DNA of 64,000 bases from Desulfarculaceae bacterium (GCA_020444545.1 JAHLKT010000002.1:340870-404869); one strand, 5' to 3'; numbered from the stretch's first letter, positions 33,615 to 42,072 are shown. A program made the numbers and translations. The notes: a model not told the origin generated them from the sequence alone.

Positions 33615-34694
33615 CTACACCGGGTTGTAGAACACGTCGCGCTGCTGGGCACGGTAGCCCATCTCTTCGGCCAGGCGCACCAGCTCCTCGCGGGGCAAGC
33701 GGAAGCTGACCCCCGCGGCGGCCACCACGTTCTCCTCGATCATGGTGGTGCCCAGGTCGTCGGCCCCAAAGGCCAGGGCGGTCTGGGCGATGGCCGCGCC
33801 CTGGGTGACCCACGAGGCTTGCAAATGCGGGAAGTTGTCCAGGTAGAGGCGGCTCACCGCCAACATGCGCAGATAGTCCACTGCAGTGGCCGGTGACACG
33901 TGGCTCAGCGCGGTGTGGGGCGGCTGGAAGGTCCAGGGGATGAAGGCGGTGAAAGCCCCCTTGCCCTTGCCCAAGCTTTCGTCCTGCAAGGCGCGCACCC
34001 GCTCCAGATGCTCGATGCGCTCGGCCGGGGTCTCCACGCTGCCGAACATCATGGTGGCCGTGGTGCTCATGCCCTGGGCGTGGGCATCGGCCATGACTCC
34101 CAGCCAGGCGTCGGTGTTGCACTTGCCCGGCGCGATGAGCCCGCGCACCCGGTCCACCAGGATCTCGGCCCCGCCGCCGGGGATGGAGCCCAGGCCCGCT
34201 TCGCGCAGGCGCTCCAGGGCCTCGGGGATGCTCAGGCCGTCCAGGGCGGCCATGTGCACCACCTCGGGCGGGCTCAGGCCGTGGATGTGGATGGGGTGGT
34301 GCTGTTTGATGAAGCGGAAGCTGTCGCAGGTGGCGGCCACGCCGATTTGGGGATGCAGGCCGCCTTGGATCAGGATGTGGGTGCCGCCCAGGGCCAGGGT
34401 CTCGTCTATCTTTTGGCCCAGCTCCTCGCGGGTCAGCACGTAGCCTTCCGCGTCGCCCGGCGGGCGGTAGAAGGCGCAGAAGCGGCAGCCCGAGGTGCAC
34501 ACGTTGGTAGTGTTGATGTTGCGGTCCACCGCGTAGGTGACCACCGGCTCGGGGTTGGCCCGCAGACGCGCGGCGTGGGCCAAGCGGCCCAGGGCGAGGA
34601 ACTCGGCCTCCTCCAGCAGGGTCAGGGCCTGCTCCGGGCTAAGGCGCCGGCCGGCCTCGGCGGTCCGCAGGGCATCGTTGAGCGCGGCGGGCAT
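33615..34694 (-). CDS. mqnC: Cyclic dehypoxanthinyl futalosine synthase MqnC
   Basis: The 359-residue radical-SAM protein has the cluster motif C66-x3-C70-x2-C73 (CTSGCRFC) and the MqnC-typical VDRNINTTNVC lead, GGLHPQIGV and IPGGGAEIL stretches. It cyclises dehypoxanthinyl futalosine in the menaquinone pathway. Its ATG overlaps the last base of the mqnE stop codon, so the two are translationally coupled. Length and motifs are normal. Confidence 0.93.
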   Translation of the reverse strand: MPAALNDALRTAEAGRRLSPEQALTLLEEAEFLALGRLAHAARLRANPEPVVTYAVDRNINTTNVCTSGCRFCAFYRPPGDAEGYVLTREELGQKIDETLALGGTHILIQGGLHPQIGVAATCDSFRFIKQHHPIHIHGLSPPEVVHMAALDGLSIPEALERLREAGLGSIPGGGAEILVDRVRGLIAPGKCNTDAWLGVMADAHAQGMSTTATMMFGSVETPAERIEHLERVRALQDESLGKGKGAFTAFIPWTFQPPHTALSHVSPATAVDYLRMLAVSRLYLDNFPHLQASWVTQGAAIAQTALAFGADDLGTTMIEENVVAAAGVSFRLPREELVRLAEEMGYRAQQRDVFYNPV

Positions 34695-35863
34695 CAGGCA
34701 GTCTCCAGGCTGTTGTAGAAGCAGTCGCGCCGGGTCGGGGCGAAGCCCGCCGCCTCGATCATGTGGCGAAGCTCGTCCTCGGTGAGGCCCTTGGCCGTGG
34801 TGGCCGCCGCCGCGTGGGTGATGCGCTCCTCCACGATGGTGCCGTCCAGGTCGTCGGCCCCGAAATTAAGGGCCACCTGGGCCAGCTTGGGTCCCAGCAT
34901 GACCCAGTAGGCCTTGATGTGGGGGAAGTTGTCCAGCATGAGGCGGGCGGTGGCGATCATGCGCAGGTCGTCCAGGCCGCTGGTGCGCCGAACCGTGTCC
35001 AGGCCGGTGTTCTCCGGGTGGAAGGCCAGGGGGATGAAGGCGTTGAACCCGCCGCTGAGGTCCTGTTGCTCGCGCAAGGCCAGCAGGTGCTCCACCCGCT
35101 CCTCGGCGGTTTCGATGTGGCCGTAGAGCATGGTGGCGTTGGTGGGCAGGCCGCGCTCATGGGCCAGGCCGGAGATGGCCAGCCACTGGCTGCCCGGCAG
35201 CTTGCGGGCGCAGAGCTTCTGGCGCACCCGGGGGCTGAACACCTCGGCCCCGCCGCCGGGCATGGCCGCCAGGCCCGCCTCGATGAGCCGGTCCAGCACC
35301 TGGCCCGGGGTGAGGCCGGACTGCTCGGCGAAGTGGGCGATCTCAACCGGGGTGAAGCCCTTGATGGCGGCGCGGGGCCGGGCGCGCTTCATGGCGCGCA
35401 GCAGGTCCAGGTAGTAGTCCAGGCCCAGGCTGGGGTGGCAGGAGCCCACCACGTGCAGCTCGGCCAGGTCCAGGCCCGGGTGCTCGGCGGCCATGGCGGC
35501 GGCGTCCTCCGGGCTGAGCAGATAGGCCCCTTCCTGGTCGTCGTCGCGCCAGAAGGCGCAGAAGGAGCACTTGTTCACGCACACGTTGGAGTAGTTGATG
35601 TGCCGGTTGATGACGTAATAGGCCTTGCGCCCGTTCTTGGCCAAACGGGCGGGATGGGCCAGGGCGCCCAGGCCCACCAGGTCTTGGCTGTTGAGCAGGG
35701 TGACGCCGTCGTCGAAGCCGAGGCGCTCGCCGGCGGCCAGTTTGGCGGCCAGGGGTTTGAGGGCCTCGTCGCTGATAAGACCGAGGTCCGGCTCCAGGGG
35801 CGGCAGGGGCTGGGCCAGGGGCGTGGCTTTGGTGTCGTGAGCGTGGCTGACGCTGGGAGGCAT
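34694..35863 (-). CDS. mqnE: Aminodeoxyfutalosine synthase MqnE
   Basis: The 389-residue radical-SAM protein has C95-x3-C99-x2-C102 (CVNKCSFC) after NRHINYSNV, the ELHVVGSCHPSLGL stretch and the GGGAEVFSPRVR motif of MqnE. It joins 3-enolpyruvylbenzoate to adenosine from SAM. It heads the mqnE-mqnC-amidohydrolase cluster. The N-terminal 25 residues are Pro-rich and variable. Its leader holds a duplicated palindrome and an attenuator-like hairpin, suggesting feedback control of menaquinone synthesis. Confidence 0.93.
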   Translation of the reverse strand: MPPSVSHAHDTKATPLAQPLPPLEPDLGLISDEALKPLAAKLAAGERLGFDDGVTLLNSQDLVGLGALAHPARLAKNGRKAYYVINRHINYSNVCVNKCSFCAFWRDDDQEGAYLLSPEDAAAMAAEHPGLDLAELHVVGSCHPSLGLDYYLDLLRAMKRARPRAAIKGFTPVEIAHFAEQSGLTPGQVLDRLIEAGLAAMPGGGAEVFSPRVRQKLCARKLPGSQWLAISGLAHERGLPTNATMLYGHIETAEERVEHLLALREQQDLSGGFNAFIPLAFHPENTGLDTVRRTSGLDDLRMIATARLMLDNFPHIKAYWVMLGPKLAQVALNFGADDLDGTIVEERITHAAAATTAKGLTEDELRHMIEAAGFAPTRRDCFYNSLETA

Positions 35864-35887
35864 GGCTTCCTCTGATGCCTGGGGCCA

Positions 35888-35903
35888 ATGACCACCTGGT
35901 CAT
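35888..35903. promoter_or_regulatory. Palindrome 1 in the mqnE leader
   Basis: ATGACCA-CC-TGGTCAT, with perfect 7-bp arms, lies 25 bp from the mqnE start. An identical copy is at 35945-35960, 57 bp away. It could be a repressor operator or an RNA hairpin. Confidence 0.55.
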
Positions 35904-35944
35904 GACCGGGTGCAAAAAACAGGCGCGAACCGGGTCGGCCCCGT

Positions 35945-35960
35945 ATGACCACCTGGTCAT
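35945..35960. promoter_or_regulatory. Palindrome 2 in the mqnE leader
   Basis: This is identical to the copy at 35888-35903. Both copies are preceded, on the mqnE strand, by a TTTTTTGC(G/A)CCC run, so a unit of about 57 bp has been duplicated. Confidence 0.55.
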
Positions 35961-35972
35961 TCGTGGGGGCGC

Positions 35973-35994
35973 AAAAAACCCGGCACGGGCCGGG
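35973..35994 (-). terminator. Intrinsic terminator-like hairpin in the mqnE leader
   Basis: On the minus strand a CCCGGC / GCCGGG stem with a CCGT loop is followed by TTTTTT. It lies just downstream of the predicted mqnE promoter, so it may be an attenuator. It could also be a distant terminator for the aconitase gene. Confidence 0.6.
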
Positions 35995-36006
35995 CCGCAT
36001 GGGGGG

Positions 36007-36035
36007 ATTGTAATACTAAGCGCCCGGTCTGGCAA
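36007..36035 (-). promoter_or_regulatory. Sigma-70 promoter of mqnE
   Basis: TTGCCA and TACAAT are separated by 17 bp on the minus strand. Confidence 0.55.
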
Positions 36036-36098
36036 GACCTGGGAAGCGTTTGATCCGCTTGGGAATGTAAGGCCGGGACCGTACAGGGATAAGGGAAG

Positions 36099-36310
36099 GA
36101 AGGATGGGTTGGGAATAGGGGGGCGGGGCTGAGGGGCCGATAGTCGGTGCTGCCGGGCGGGCGGCTGCCTGCCGGCTGATTGGTTCCTAGGGCGACCCTT
36201 GGGCGGGCCTGCCTTACGCCCGCAAGGAGGGCGCTACGGCAGGTGGAAGCGAGGGGAGGGGCAAACTGTGGTCGCCCCTTCTTGCCTTCCCAACCTCTTC
36301 CCGCTTCTCT
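36099..36310. repeat. Intergenic inverted-repeat element, copy F
   Basis: The left arm GGGTTGGGAATAGGGGGG and the right arm GCCTTCCCAACCTCTTCCC share the core GGTTGGGAA in inverted order. The interior is GC-rich and non-coding. Confidence 0.5.
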
Positions 36311-36315
36311 TTCTC

Positions 36316-38232
36316 TTACAGCTGGCTCTTGATGTAGTTGAGCCGACCGCCCAGGGCCAGAATCTCGCGCTCGCGGGGGCTGGCCGAGATGATCAGGCTC
36401 AGTGGGGCGCCGTCCACCAGGGCCTCGTAGTTCTCCACGCCATCAAGCAGGGCCTTTTTCAGGCCGGGCAGCTCAATGCGCTGGCCCAGGCTGAGGCGGT
36501 CGTAGTCGCCTGGATCGGCCAGCACCAGGGGCACCACCCCGAAGTTGATCAGGTTGGCCCGGTGGATGCGCGCGAAGCTCTTGACGATCTTGGCCCGCAC
36601 CCCCAGATAGCGCGGCCCCAGGGCGGCGTGCTCCCGCGAGGAGCCCTGGCCGTAGTTCTCGCCGCCCACCACCACTGCCGCTCCGGCGGCCTGGGTGCGC
36701 TGGGCAAAGCTCTCGTCCAGGGCCGCGAACACGAACTCGCTGATGGCCGGCACGTTGGACCTGAGCGGCAGGATCTTGGCCCCGGCGGGCATGATGTGGT
36801 CGGTGGTGATGTTGTCGCCCACCTTGAGGGTCACGATGCAGCTCAGGTCCTCGGGCAGGGCGTCCAGCTCGGGGAAGGGCGCGATGTTGGGCCCGCGCAG
36901 GATCTGCACGGCGCTGCCGTCCGCCGGGGGAGCCACCAAGGCGCTGGGGTGCAGCTGAGGCTCGGGAGGCACCACCGGAGCGGGGCCCAGCTCGCGGGGG
37001 TCGGCGATATGCCCGGCCAGGGCGGTGGCCGCGGCCACCTGGGGGCCGCTGAGGTAAACTTGATCGCCTTCGGTGCCCGAGCGGCCCGGGAAGTTGCGCG
37101 GGAAGGTGCGCAGGCTGGCCACGCCGGTGGCCGGAGCCTGGCTCATGCCGATGCAGCCCAGACAGCCGGACTGGTGCAAACGCACCCCCGCCTCCAGGAG
37201 GTCGTTCAGCGCGCCGTTGGCCGCGATCTGGGCCAGGGCCTGGCGCGCCCCGGGGTTGATGCCCAGGGTGACGCCCGGGGCCAGCTTCTTGCCCTTGAGG
37301 GCGCTGGCCAGGATCATCAAATCGTGGTAGGAGCCGCCCCCGCAGGAGCCCACCAGCACCTGCTCAACAGCCACCTCGCCCAGCTCACCCGCCGGGCGCA
37401 CCGCGTCCGGGCTGGAGGGGCAGGCGGCCAAGGGCTCCAGGGCCCCCAGGTCGATGCGCTCCACCGCGTCGTAGGCGCAGCCCTCGTCGGCGGCCAGGGG
37501 CTGGTACACCTCCTCGCGGCCCTGGGCGGCCAGGAAGGCACGGGTGTTCTCGTCGCTGGGGAAGATGCTGGCGGTGGCCCCCAGCTCGGCCCCCATATTG
37601 GTTATGGCCGCGCGCTCGTATACGCCGAGGCTGGCCACGCCCGGGCCATGGTACTCCAGCACCCGGCCCACCCCGCCCTTTACGCTCAGGCGCCTGAGAA
37701 GCTCCAGGATCACGTCCTTGGCCCCCACCCAGGGGATCAGCTCGCCGCGCAGCTCCACGCCCAGCACCTGGGGGCAGGGCAGGGAGAAGGGCACCCCGGC
37801 CATGGCCGCGGCCACGTCCAGGCCGCCGGCGCCCATGGCCAACATGCCCAGGCCGCCGCCATGCGGGGTGTGGGAGTCCGAGCCCAACAGGGTGGCTCCG
37901 GGCCGGCCGAAGTGGAGCAGATGCAGCTGGTGGCAGATGCCGTTGCCCGGCGGGGAGAACCACAGGCCGTAGCGCGCCGCGATGGAGCGCAAGAAGCGGT
38001 GGTCGTCCGCGTTCTTGAAATCGCTCTGCATGATGTTGTGGTCCACGTAGGAAACGCTGAGCTCGGTGCGCACCCGCTCCAGGCCCAGGGCCTCGAACTC
38101 CAGGGCCGCCAGGGTGCCGGTGGCGTCCTGGGTCAGGGTCTGGTCGATGGTAAGGGCGATCTCCTGGCCCGGGGCGAAATCGCCCGATACCAGATGCGCT
38201 TCGATGATTTTTTGGGTCAGGGTGCGGGGCAT
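36316..38232 (-). CDS. Aconitate hydratase
   Basis: The 638-residue protein is a short, mitochondrial-type aconitase. [4Fe-4S] ligands are seen as Cys in VGSCGGGSYHD and the pair in SGCLGCIG. GSDSHTPHGGGLGMLA and NYGQGSSREHAALGP are catalytic regions of the first and fourth domains. It interconverts citrate and isocitrate, either in the TCA cycle or its reverse. It is about 120 residues shorter than AcnB and lacks its N-terminal HEAT region. It stands alone on its transcript. Confidence 0.92.
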   Translation of the reverse strand: MPRTLTQKIIEAHLVSGDFAPGQEIALTIDQTLTQDATGTLAALEFEALGLERVRTELSVSYVDHNIMQSDFKNADDHRFLRSIAARYGLWFSPPGNGICHQLHLLHFGRPGATLLGSDSHTPHGGGLGMLAMGAGGLDVAAAMAGVPFSLPCPQVLGVELRGELIPWVGAKDVILELLRRLSVKGGVGRVLEYHGPGVASLGVYERAAITNMGAELGATASIFPSDENTRAFLAAQGREEVYQPLAADEGCAYDAVERIDLGALEPLAACPSSPDAVRPAGELGEVAVEQVLVGSCGGGSYHDLMILASALKGKKLAPGVTLGINPGARQALAQIAANGALNDLLEAGVRLHQSGCLGCIGMSQAPATGVASLRTFPRNFPGRSGTEGDQVYLSGPQVAAATALAGHIADPRELGPAPVVPPEPQLHPSALVAPPADGSAVQILRGPNIAPFPELDALPEDLSCIVTLKVGDNITTDHIMPAGAKILPLRSNVPAISEFVFAALDESFAQRTQAAGAAVVVGGENYGQGSSREHAALGPRYLGVRAKIVKSFARIHRANLINFGVVPLVLADPGDYDRLSLGQRIELPGLKKALLDGVENYEALVDGAPLSLIISASPREREILALGGRLNYIKSQL

Positions 38233-38310
38233 CCGACTACTCCAGGTGGGGAAAATGGCCCCGCAATTCTAATGGCTGGGCAACCCTATGGCAACCCCGG
38301 GCCTTGCCAT

Positions 38311-38338
38311 AAAAAAGCCCGCGCCTTGCGGCGCGGGC
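38311..38338 (-). terminator. Intrinsic terminator of gene 38388
   Basis: A perfect 9-bp stem GCCCGCGCC / GGCGCGGGC with a 4-nt loop has six T on the minus strand after it. Confidence 0.85.
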
Positions 38339-38387
38339 TCCGGGTGGGCGCGGGGGTGACACGCCCGCCCAACTGCAGGAGGAAGAG

Positions 38388-38687
38388 CTAGGCTGCCTCG
38401 GCGGCAACCTCGAGATTGAGCTGCTTGGCGTTCTGGGCTCCCACCTCGCACTCGCGGCAGGGCACCAGGTTCATCTTGAATACGAAAATATGGAAAGGCT
38501 CCGCACCGATCTTGGCCCAGCGGGGCTCGTTGGCCGCCAAGTGGCGGCGGGCGCAGGCTTCCTTGGTCAGGCGGAGTTTGCCCGGTTGACCAGGGCACTC
38601 GATCATCACGCCGGGGTTCTCGGCCAGCCAAGCTTCGGTGTCGATGTTGGGAACGAACTGCTTTCGGGATCGTCTCGTGCGCCTCAT
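38388..38687 (-). CDS. 99-residue Cys-containing protein, sigma-54 dependent
   Basis: The protein was not assigned to a named family. It begins with a basic RRTRRSRK stretch, has a CPGQPGKLRLTKEACARRH segment in the middle and a VPCRECEVG pair near the end, so it may bind a metal through Cys31, Cys45 and Cys77/80. AAGGGGG gives a strong ribosome site, a perfect sigma-54 promoter lies 52 bp upstream and an intrinsic terminator follows, which together support a real, regulated gene. It diverges from a receiver-like gene that also has a sigma-54 promoter. Confidence 0.78.
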   Translation of the reverse strand: MRRTRRSRKQFVPNIDTEAWLAENPGVMIECPGQPGKLRLTKEACARRHLAANEPRWAKIGAEPFHIFVFKMNLVPCRECEVGAQNAKQLNLEVAAEAA

Positions 38688-38738
38688 TGTATAACCCCCT
38701 TTGGCTTGGTGTCCTTCTTAGGAATTGGTAATCAACTA

Positions 38739-38754
38739 AGCAAATCGGGTGCCA
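38739..38754 (-). promoter_or_regulatory. Sigma-54 promoter of gene 38388
   Basis: On the minus strand TGGCAC-CCGAT-TTGCT matches all 11 specified consensus bases with correct GG-N10-GC spacing. Confidence 0.85.
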
Positions 38755-38914
38755 AAAAGTTGTCTCTAATGCTCACAAGGATTCAATTAAAAATAAACGC
38801 GAAATAACAGATAGTTATATCATGGTGACAATTTGGTGACGGGGAAGAGGGCGTTTTCGGGGTGCTCCGGTCGACCTTGATGCGCCCAATTTGGTATGTC
38901 TGATTCGATACATG

Positions 38915-38930
38915 TGGCGAAATGCGGACA
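38915..38930. promoter_or_regulatory. Activator site S1
   Basis: TGGCGAAATGCGGACA matches the site at 44587-44602 in 14 of 16 positions. It lies between the facing sigma-54 promoters. Confidence 0.6.
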
Positions 38931-38992
38931 GTGGTGGATTCGCCGTACTTAGGGGCCATTTTGTTCGCCTTTCCGCTTAGCGACAACGGATG

Positions 38993-39008
38993 TGTCGAAA
39001 TCCGGTCA
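38993..39008. promoter_or_regulatory. Activator site S2
   Basis: TGTCGAAATCCGGTCA closely matches the reverse complement of the site at 44565-44580 (TGTCGAATACCGGACA). It lies about 85 bp upstream of the + sigma-54 promoter's start point. Confidence 0.6.
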
Positions 39009-39021
39009 GTTGCTTTGTTTC

Positions 39022-39041
39022 TCAGGAACCTAAGTTCCTGA
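39022..39041. promoter_or_regulatory. Perfect inverted repeat TCAGGAAC-CTAA-GTTCCTGA
   Basis: Eight-base arms with a 4-bp spacer end 20 bp before the + sigma-54 promoter. It may be a separate regulator site or a hairpin. Confidence 0.45.
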
Positions 39042-39060
39042 TAAGGCTACCCCCGCTGTT

Positions 39061-39076
39061 TGGCGTTTTTATTGCA
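39061..39076 (+). promoter_or_regulatory. Sigma-54 promoter of the receiver-like gene
   Basis: TGGCGT-TTTTA-TTGCA matches 9 of 11 specified consensus bases with correct GG-N10-GC spacing, 66 bp before the start codon at 39142. Confidence 0.7.
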
Positions 39077-39141
39077 GATGCTTTACGTAGATGTTGCGGA
39101 AAATGCCCGCCCCTCCGCAGGTATCGAAGTGGGGAAAAACC

Positions 39142-39513
39142 ATGATGAGAGTAGTCATAGTCGAGCGTGACGCCATCCTGGCGCGGTTGTACCGCGAGGA
39201 GTTGGAGGAGGCCGGGTTCGGGGTGCGGGTAAGCCCGGATCTGCGCAGCGCGGTCCGGATCATGGAAGGCGACCCCGCCCACGTGCTGGTGACCGACCTC
39301 GACACCATGGGCGGCCGCCTGGACCACTGGATGGACCATCTGCGGCAGGTGCACAGCGGGGGCGTGTTGCTCCTGGCCTCCCGGGCCCGTCGCCTGCCCG
39401 CCATCAAGGGCCTTTCGGTGATTCCCAAGTCCTCCGACGTTAGCGGCCTGGTGAGCCGCCTGCGCTCCCTATGCGGCGAGGCCCTGTGGGCCGGCACCTC
39501 CGGCGTCTGCTGA
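39142..39513 (+). CDS. Stand-alone receiver-like protein
   Basis: The ATG at 39142 (followed by a second ATG) has GGGGA upstream and sits after the predicted sigma-54 promoter. The 123 residues follow a CheY-like plan: VVIVERD with an acidic residue near position 10, a likely phospho-acceptor D52 in VLVTDLD, LLLASRAR for the beta-4 Ser/Thr and the conserved Lys in VIPKSSD. Only one acidic residue is seen in the early pocket, so phosphorylation is plausible but unproven. There is no output domain. Confidence 0.75.
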   Translation: MMRVVIVERDAILARLYREELEEAGFGVRVSPDLRSAVRIMEGDPAHVLVTDLDTMGGRLDHWMDHLRQVHSGGVLLLASRARRLPAIKGLSVIPKSSDVSGLVSRLRSLCGEALWAGTSGVC

Positions 39514-39625
39514 GCTTTCCTTCTCCCCCCATACATGACCTCCTTCCGCCGGAAGCCTCCGGCTGTGCTATCCTATTGGCCAAATCAGCCGCCCCGGCCA
39601 AGCTCATGCGCAGCAGGAGACCATC

Positions 39626-42028
39626 ATGCCTTCATCTTCCTTCTCTCCCCTGAGCCCCGCTGAGTTGCGGCGGGTCTTCGATCCCGCCCAGGTTCCCTTT
39701 GAGACCAGCGACAACGCGCCCAATTGTCTGGAGTCGGTGCTGGGCCAGACCCGGGCCAAGGAAGCCCTGGGCTTCGGCCTGACCATGCCGGACATGGATT
39801 TCCACGTGTACGTGGCCGGGCCCCAGCGCACCGGCAAGACCCACCTGGTGACCACCTTCCTGAACAAGCTGGCCGTGGACCAGACCCCGCCGCCGGATTG
39901 GGTGTACGTGCACAACTTCGCCGAGCCCGACGAGCCCAAGGCGCTGCGCCTGGCTCCGGGCGGAGGCAAGCGCCTGGCCGCCCAGATGAAAGAGCTGGTG
40001 GCCAGCCTCAAGATCAGCATCCCCGAGCTGTTCGAGGGGGAGGACTACTCCCGGCGCAAGGAGGCCATGGCCGGACAGTTCAAGCGCAAGCGCAGCGACA
40101 TCTTCTCCCAGCTGGACAGCGAGGCCCGGGAGCAGGGCTACGTGCTCAAGTTCGAGCCCGGAGGCATCATGGCTGCGCCCATGGGCGAGGACGGCGAGCC
40201 CCTGCCCGAGAGCGCCCTGAGGGACATGAGCGACGAGGAGCGCGAAAAGCTACGGGCCAAAAGCGACGTGATCCAGTCCAAGGTGACCGAGGCCCTGCGC
40301 GTGGTGACCGGCCTGGAAAAGGAGCTGCAAGACGCGCTGAGCAAGATGGACCAGGAGATGGTCCTGGGCGCGGTGGGCGGCATGCTCAAAGAGCTCCGGG
40401 ACGACTACCAGGACAACAAGGCGGTGCAGGAATACCTGGACGCGGTGCAGCACGACCTGGTGACCAACTACGAGCGCTTCAAGAAAAAAGACCAGCCCGC
40501 CATGCCTTTCCCGGTGCCCAGCGAGGAGCCCAACTTCCGCGAGTACGAGGTCAACGTCTTCGTGGACAACTCCGAGACCAAGGGCGCGCCGGTGGTGGTG
40601 GAGCACAACCCCACCTATCCCAACCTCTTCGGGCGCATCGAGCGCCAGGCCTCCTTCGGGGCCCTCTTGACCGACTTCACCCTGCTCAAGCCGGGCGCTT
40701 TGCACCGGGCCAACGGCGGCTATCTGGTGCTGCCCGCCCTGGACCTCTTGCGCTACTGGCTGCCCTGGGAGGGGCTCAAAAGGGCTCTCCGGGACCGGCA
40801 GGTAAAGATGGAAGACGTGATGGAGCAGCTGGGCTACATGATCACCCGGACGCTCCGGCCCCAGCCCATACCCCTGGATCTCAAGGTGGTGCTGGTGGGC
40901 GACAGCCAGCTCTACCACCTGCTCTACGTGCACGACCAGGTGTTCCCCAAGCTGTTCAAGGTGCGGGCCCAGATGTCGGAGCACATGGAGTGGGACGACA
41001 AGGAAGTCTCGGACTTCATTAGCCATCTCTGCCAGATAGGCCGTAAGCACGAACTGTTGCCCCTGCACCGCACCGCCGTGGCCCGGCTCATCGAGCGGGC
41101 GGCGGAGATGGCCGGGGACCGCGAACGCCTTACCCTCAGGCTGGCCGACCTGGAGGACCTGCTCAAGGAGAGCAACTACCACGCCAAAAAGGCGGAGCGG
41201 GACCAGGTGAGCGGCGAGGACGTGGCCACGGCCATCGCGGCGCGCCGCCGCCGGGGCTCCATGATGCAGGAGCGCCTGCAAGAGGCGGTGACCCGGGGCT
41301 TCATCAAGGTGGAGACCGACGGTCAGGACGTGGGCCAGGTCAACGGCCTGGCGGTTTACGACCTGGGCGACTACGCCTTTGGCAAGCCCAGCCGCATCTC
41401 GGCCAGCGTGGGCCTGGGCAAGGAGGGGGTGACCAACATCGACCGCGAGGCCGACCTCTCGGGGCCGTTCCACAACAAGGGCGTCTTGATCATCGGCGGC
41501 TTCCTGCGCGAGCGCTTCGCCCGCTTCGGGCCCCTGGCCCTCACCGCCAGCCTGGTGTTCGAGCAGAGCTACGGCATGATCGACGGCGATTCGGCCTCCC
41601 TGGCCGAGGTGCTGGCCCTGATGAGCCAGCTCGCGAAGGTGCCCCTGCGCCAGGATCTGGCCATCACCGGGTCCATGGACCAGCACGGCGCGGCCCAGGC
41701 CATCGGTGGGGTCAACCTCAAGGTGGAGGGCTTCTTCCGCCTCTGCGAGGAGAGGGGCCTCACCGGCAAGCAGGGGGTGGTGATCCCGGCCTCCAATGCC
41801 AAGAACCTGATGCTGCACCCGGATGTGGTGGCCGCGGCCCAGGAGGGCAAGTTCGCGGTGTACACCGTGGAGACGGTGGATGAGGCCCTGGAGCTGTTCA
41901 CCGGTCTGCCCGCCGGGCAGCGCGGCGAAGACGGCAAGTTCCCCGAGGGCACCCTGAACCACCTGGCCGAGGCCGAACTGGAGCGTATGCGCCAGGTGGT
42001 AAAGGATCTAGCCGGCAACAACAAGTAG
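39626..42028 (+). CDS. Lon-related ATP-dependent protease (LonB/C type)
   Basis: The 800-residue protein belongs to the group often named Lon-related putative ATP-dependent protease. An early AAA region carries GPQRTGKTHL (Walker A, about residues 65-74), a long helical insert (about 150-300) interrupts it, and the C-terminal protease domain has the Ser-Lys dyad: S in DGDSASLAEVLALM and K in GGVNLKVEGF. It degrades unfolded proteins using ATP. CAGGAGA precedes the ATG. It is monocistronic or shares a transcript with the receiver-like gene 112 bp upstream. Confidence 0.9.
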   Translation: MPSSSFSPLSPAELRRVFDPAQVPFETSDNAPNCLESVLGQTRAKEALGFGLTMPDMDFHVYVAGPQRTGKTHLVTTFLNKLAVDQTPPPDWVYVHNFAEPDEPKALRLAPGGGKRLAAQMKELVASLKISIPELFEGEDYSRRKEAMAGQFKRKRSDIFSQLDSEAREQGYVLKFEPGGIMAAPMGEDGEPLPESALRDMSDEEREKLRAKSDVIQSKVTEALRVVTGLEKELQDALSKMDQEMVLGAVGGMLKELRDDYQDNKAVQEYLDAVQHDLVTNYERFKKKDQPAMPFPVPSEEPNFREYEVNVFVDNSETKGAPVVVEHNPTYPNLFGRIERQASFGALLTDFTLLKPGALHRANGGYLVLPALDLLRYWLPWEGLKRALRDRQVKMEDVMEQLGYMITRTLRPQPIPLDLKVVLVGDSQLYHLLYVHDQVFPKLFKVRAQMSEHMEWDDKEVSDFISHLCQIGRKHELLPLHRTAVARLIERAAEMAGDRERLTLRLADLEDLLKESNYHAKKAERDQVSGEDVATAIAARRRRGSMMQERLQEAVTRGFIKVETDGQDVGQVNGLAVYDLGDYAFGKPSRISASVGLGKEGVTNIDREADLSGPFHNKGVLIIGGFLRERFARFGPLALTASLVFEQSYGMIDGDSASLAEVLALMSQLAKVPLRQDLAITGSMDQHGAAQAIGGVNLKVEGFFRLCEERGLTGKQGVVIPASNAKNLMLHPDVVAAAQEGKFAVYTVETVDEALELFTGLPAGQRGEDGKFPEGTLNHLAEAELERMRQVVKDLAGNNK

Positions 42029-42072
42029 CCAAATAAAAGCGTTTTGATACGCTGCGATAGGATATTTATTTA

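Larger units (their letters stand above)
35864..36315. other. mqnE leader and intergenic gap
   Basis: No gene is supported. The part near mqnE is its promoter and leader; the part near the aconitase gene is repeat copy F. Confidence 0.65.
38688..39141. other. Divergent sigma-54 control region
   Basis: There is no gene in these 454 bp, which are AT-richer than the flanks. The region holds two facing sigma-54 promoters, at least two 16-bp activator-type sites, an 8-bp-arm inverted repeat, and TGGTGAC direct repeats at 38823 and 38834. Confidence 0.7.

Noticed and set aside
35888-35960. The two mqnE palindromes as a short CRISPR array
   Set aside because: Only two copies exist, the unit is a duplicated leader segment, and no cas genes are present.
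36199-38391. A + strand open frame opposite aconitase
   Set aside because: The aconitase reading has cluster Cys and full family length on the minus strand.
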